From the NCBI RefSeq assembly GCF_003265705.1, contig NW_020312788.1, positions 2,486,405 through 2,550,404 of the forward strand: a stretch of DNA of 64,000 bases. Direction: 5' to 3'. This stretch comes from Callorhinus ursinus (Eukaryota > Chordata > Mammalia > Carnivora > Otariidae). This document shows positions 61,016 through 64,000 of this stretch, piece after piece; position 1 is the first letter of the stretch, and each line of letters begins with the position of its first letter. The notes below the pieces were generated by a model, which worked only from the letters and a program-made list of their open reading frames with translations, had not been told where the DNA came from and made no database searches. Position numbers and translations under genes: made by a program.

Positions 61016-62099
61016 GTGATTATTTTCAGTGATGCCAACTGTTATCCTGGTCATGCACTAAGCCAATAGTGTTTCCAAGTCATTAACCCACACCAAAAGA
61101 GGTGGGACTTTCATTATGAGAGTGCTAATGGAAGGAGGAATTTGGAGTTATTCCCTGACACAGGCCACATAAATCTGCTATGAAAATAGAGCTTGAATCT
61201 CTCCAGAATCCCACTGGAGACTAAAAAACTCCTTCAAAAGTCAGTACTAGGACATTCTCAGGCATCTGGGTCAAGGTGATCACATAAAGGGAGCCCCTGG
61301 GAGAAAATTCAGGGATTGGGGCAGCGAGGACCAGGCAAACATGGACAGTGGGATTTTATTAAAATAAAACTTCCGTATCTCTTTGCCATTTAAGTGGAAT
61401 TCAACTTTTTTATTTTCTCCTTTTTAAAAGTTACAACTATAAGCTCTTTCAAACCCAAGTATACCTAAAGTGATGCACATTTCCATTCTAATGCCCATAA
61501 CTCAGGGCTAATATTTTTAATAGAAAATAAAGTAGTAAAGACATTTGAAAAAATTAACTATCTGCAGTTCTGTCTTTCTAAAAGAATTCATTTTTATCTA
61601 TTACTTTCCATTTATCTATATAAATGTTAATTATTTTCATGTACAGTTCTACTAAGCATTTTATTAGGACTATAAATAATATGGTTACTTTACAATTATT
61701 TTTAATTGATTACATGTTATTTTATCATTTTGATGATAATAATTTTAAAAATTCTATTAATATTAGACATTAAGATTGCTTTAAGTTATTTGAATTTGCT
61801 ATAATTTGTGTTGCATGTAGTATGTACATATACATGCATATGTATATTTTTAAGTTGTAATAAATAGCTACACACATGTATTTTTTGCCCCTGTATAATT
61901 TTTTGCTCAGAATACATTCATAGGAGTTGAACTGCTGAGTCACTGTCTATGAACATACATATGGTTATAATTCTGCATCACCATGTTGCTTTCTCAACAG
62001 GTCATACCGGCTTGCCATAATCATTGACTATTTCAAATTCTTCACTGAATTATGGTGTATGAACTCTAAAAATGTTGTATTAGTCCACATTACTGATTC
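61016..62099. other. AT-rich unique DNA
   Basis: Nothing is recognised. 61500-61870 is strongly AT-rich. Confidence 0.45.
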
Positions 62100-62215
62100 T
62101 AGAGATGTAGCAATTAAATCCCAGAGAGATGAAGTCACTTCTTCAGGCTGCAAAACTGATTAACGGCAGAATTCTAATTAAACCCAGGTCTTCTGACTAT
62201 TTCTTCTGGGTCCTC
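62100..62215 (-). repeat. Probable MIR fragment
   Basis: aatcccagagagatgaagtc, ggctgcaaaactgattaacg, gcagaattctaattaaaccc and aggtcttctgact follow reverse MIR. Confidence 0.55.
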
Positions 62216-62639
62216 ACTGTATCATCTTATCCTCAGTTTCCCACTTGCCTCAGAATGTTCTCCTCAGACAGAATGCCAGCCACAAGTCAACAGAGAAGGG
62301 CAAATGACAGGTATGAGGGAAATCAGAAAATATTCAAGAGGATACATGTGGGTAGAAGGAAAAAAGGAAGATACAACAAGAATCACAGAAGGACAACATC
62401 TCAAGGCCATTCCAGATCATTTCCATTCCAGAAAGTGCATTTACCTAGTAGTAAGCATCATGCTTTGATGCTTGGGATCTTACCGCTAGAAGTGGCAGTA
62501 ACACATTTAAAAGTTTCATGTCAAAAAAAAAATTAAAAATTAAAAAATTTTAAAAAAGAAGTTTTATTACAGGATAGTTAGGCATTCACAGCCCCCAACA
62601 GAACCTACCTCTTAATCAGTCACAATTAGTGGTATGTCT
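62216..62639. other. Unique non-coding DNA
   Basis: Nothing is recognised. The 135-codon frame at 62129-62536 starts inside a MIR and has no domain. Confidence 0.4.
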
Positions 62640-62815
62640 TACACTTTCCAAGTATTTTATAGCTTCCACAGCAATCCTACACAAAAGCTGAGGAAGTGAG
62701 GGCAGGCATCATTTTCTCATTTTACAGATGAGAAAAATGAGTCTCAGAGCGCAGTGGTGTGATGAAACATAATTGGCAGAGCCAAAACTACCACCTCAAC
62801 CTTGACTTCTCCCTC
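62640..62815 (-). repeat. MIR
   Basis: cattttctcattttacagat, gagaaaaatgagtctcagag and cataattggcagagccaaaa are a reverse MIR. Confidence 0.78.
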
Positions 62816-62964
62816 AATGTTCTCCCACGTGACGTGACTTTTATGTCTTAATAAGGTGAGTTTACTAATTAAAACAAATATACTTGAATTGCTGGATTTT
62901 TAAAACTTGTTTTCTAAGTCGTGTTGTTGTTGTTGCTGTTTTAATGGACTCAGAAATTCTAAAG

Positions 62965-63105
62965 ACCGCATGTCTGGCTTCTATTTTTGCCACAGGCAAG
63001 TCGATTCATCCTTCTGAAATTGTTTCTTCTTTTGTGAAATGAGAAATTTGAGATGGTTGATCCTTAGGGTCTATTCCCAATGTTCATATTCTATGTCATC
63101 TGCAA
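62965..63105 (+). repeat. MIR-family fragment
   Basis: ggcaagtcgattcatccttc, ttcttttgtgaaatgagaaa and tttgagatggttgatcctta, then gggtctattccc, follow a MIR/MIR3 tail. Confidence 0.5.
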
Positions 63106-64000
63106 TTCTTACAAAATTATTTGATGGGGCCATTAGGTGAAAGTGAAGGGGAGAACTCTAAAAGTCAAACCTCCTTCAACAAGGGACATACTCCAAGCAA
63201 TTTCAAAATATTTTAAATGACACAAAGAACAAAATTTTAAATGGAGACATATTCTAATGGCTAGACAAATTTTATTTTCACTGTTAAGACAGGCAAAATG
63301 ATGACAAATTTGCTGTTTCAATTTTAGAAAGAGTCCAAGCTAACCAGTAAGCAAAAGAGTACACCTTGAAGCATGATACCATGCAACATTTTGTGGCCTT
63401 GTTGGACTTGGAAAAGCACACCAAATGAATAATGAAACTATGAATAATGAAACAAATGAATAATGAACTATGCCTTCATTCTGAGCAGACTGAGACTGCC
63501 TAAGAGGATAGGCAGAGTGCTCATTTGGCCAAGATACTACTTTTCAATGACGGCTTTTCACCCCCTAGTCAGTCAAGAAGCCAAGAGAGTATGTGGCAAC
63601 TTGCATATTTTTTAAATGTAATTAATTACAATGAGTTGTCAGAGTACATAAGAGAATGCAGCACTACAGGAAGGCTGGGCTACTTCTTAAGATATTGCTT
63701 CTCCCCCTCAGAGCTGGCCCTCTGCAAACTTCAATTCAGCTGGCTCTTAGGAACTGGTGCCTTATGGTGTTGAGCCTCTAAGAAGCTCTAGAGGGAGGCT
63801 GGAAGACTGCAAGAGGAAGATGGGATGTGCTCCTTTCTCTTCTGCTTCCTGTTCTGGCCACCACTTCTCCACTGCCCTCTTCCCCCTTCTCCACTGCCCT
63901 CTCCCCCCACGCCCCCAGCAATGCATCTTCACCCCAGCAGTGAAATTCCAGTGGCAACGGCAGCTTGCAGTTTGCAGTTTTTCCTTATTCCCACAGCCAG
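63106..64000. other. Unique non-coding DNA with small tandem repeats
   Basis: No gene is recognised. An aatgaataatgaaacta-type tandem is at 63424-63470, and a 22-bp C/T-rich unit (cttctccactgccctct plus ccccc) occurs twice at 63864-63885 and 63886-63907 with one mismatch. Confidence 0.5.

Noticed and set aside
62129..62536. 135-codon open frame
   Set aside because: Starts in a MIR fragment and has low-complexity basic stretches; no domain seen.
1..64000. CRISPR arrays, operons, phage or bacterial features
   Set aside because: Composition, retroposons and the retrocopy show mammalian nuclear DNA; no spaced repeat array is present.

Overview
This is 64 kb of mammalian nuclear DNA with no intact protein-coding gene that I can support. 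The lineage signal comes from the retroposons. At least sixteen copies of the Carnivora tRNA-derived CAN-SINE (SINEC) family are present. Most carry the caniform form of the body (tgccttcggctcaggtcat followed by a gggatcgag-type B box, a CT-rich stretch and an AATAAA-rich tail), not the feliform form, and none looks like the young dog-specific subfamily. With the L1 3' ends seen here, I infer an arctoid carnivore (bear, seal or mustelid side). The species is not determined. The window is either intergenic or lies inside a large intron.

Layout. 0-5.7 kb: mostly unique or very old sequence, with an L1 3' end, a decayed old repeat and a pair of 86-bp direct repeats. 6.4-7.1 kb: three CAN-SINEs nested or stacked by repeated use of one target. 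8.87-9.45 kb: a complete solo LTR of a class I endogenous retrovirus, minus strand. 10.5-15.2 kb: MIR fragments, a short L1 end and three CAN-SINEs. 16.2-19.7 kb: a three-layer nest in which a CAN-SINE is split by a 2.9-kb L1 that itself carries a younger CAN-SINE. 22.2-24.7 kb: a minus-strand L1 with an inserted SINE, then another SINE. 26.9-28.3 kb: an older L1. 28.3-41.8 kb: mostly unique DNA with MIR, L2 and small L1 ends. 42.3-48.6 kb: repeat-poor DNA with nothing recognised. 48.6-49.5 kb: a processed retrocopy of MRPL32 (mitochondrial ribosomal protein L32) with a perfect 14-bp target-site duplication and one frameshift. 50.2-52.9 kb: a CAN-SINE, a MIR, an old LTR-like repeat and a MER5A-type DNA transposon. 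54.6-55.0 kb: two CAN-SINEs forming an inverted pair. 55.7-57.4 kb: an L1 3' region interrupted by two older CAN-SINEs. 57.4-64 kb: unique DNA with L2, MIR and microsatellites.

The short open reading frames across the window are mostly chance frames or parts of L1 and SINE sequence. The part that can be read as history is the order of retroposition events, recovered from nested insertions and target-site duplications. I found no sign of a new enzymatic, defence or regulatory system. The least explained items are the 86-bp repeat pair near 2.5 and 3.8 kb, and a roughly 300-bp block between two poly(A) tracts at 42.4-42.7 kb.
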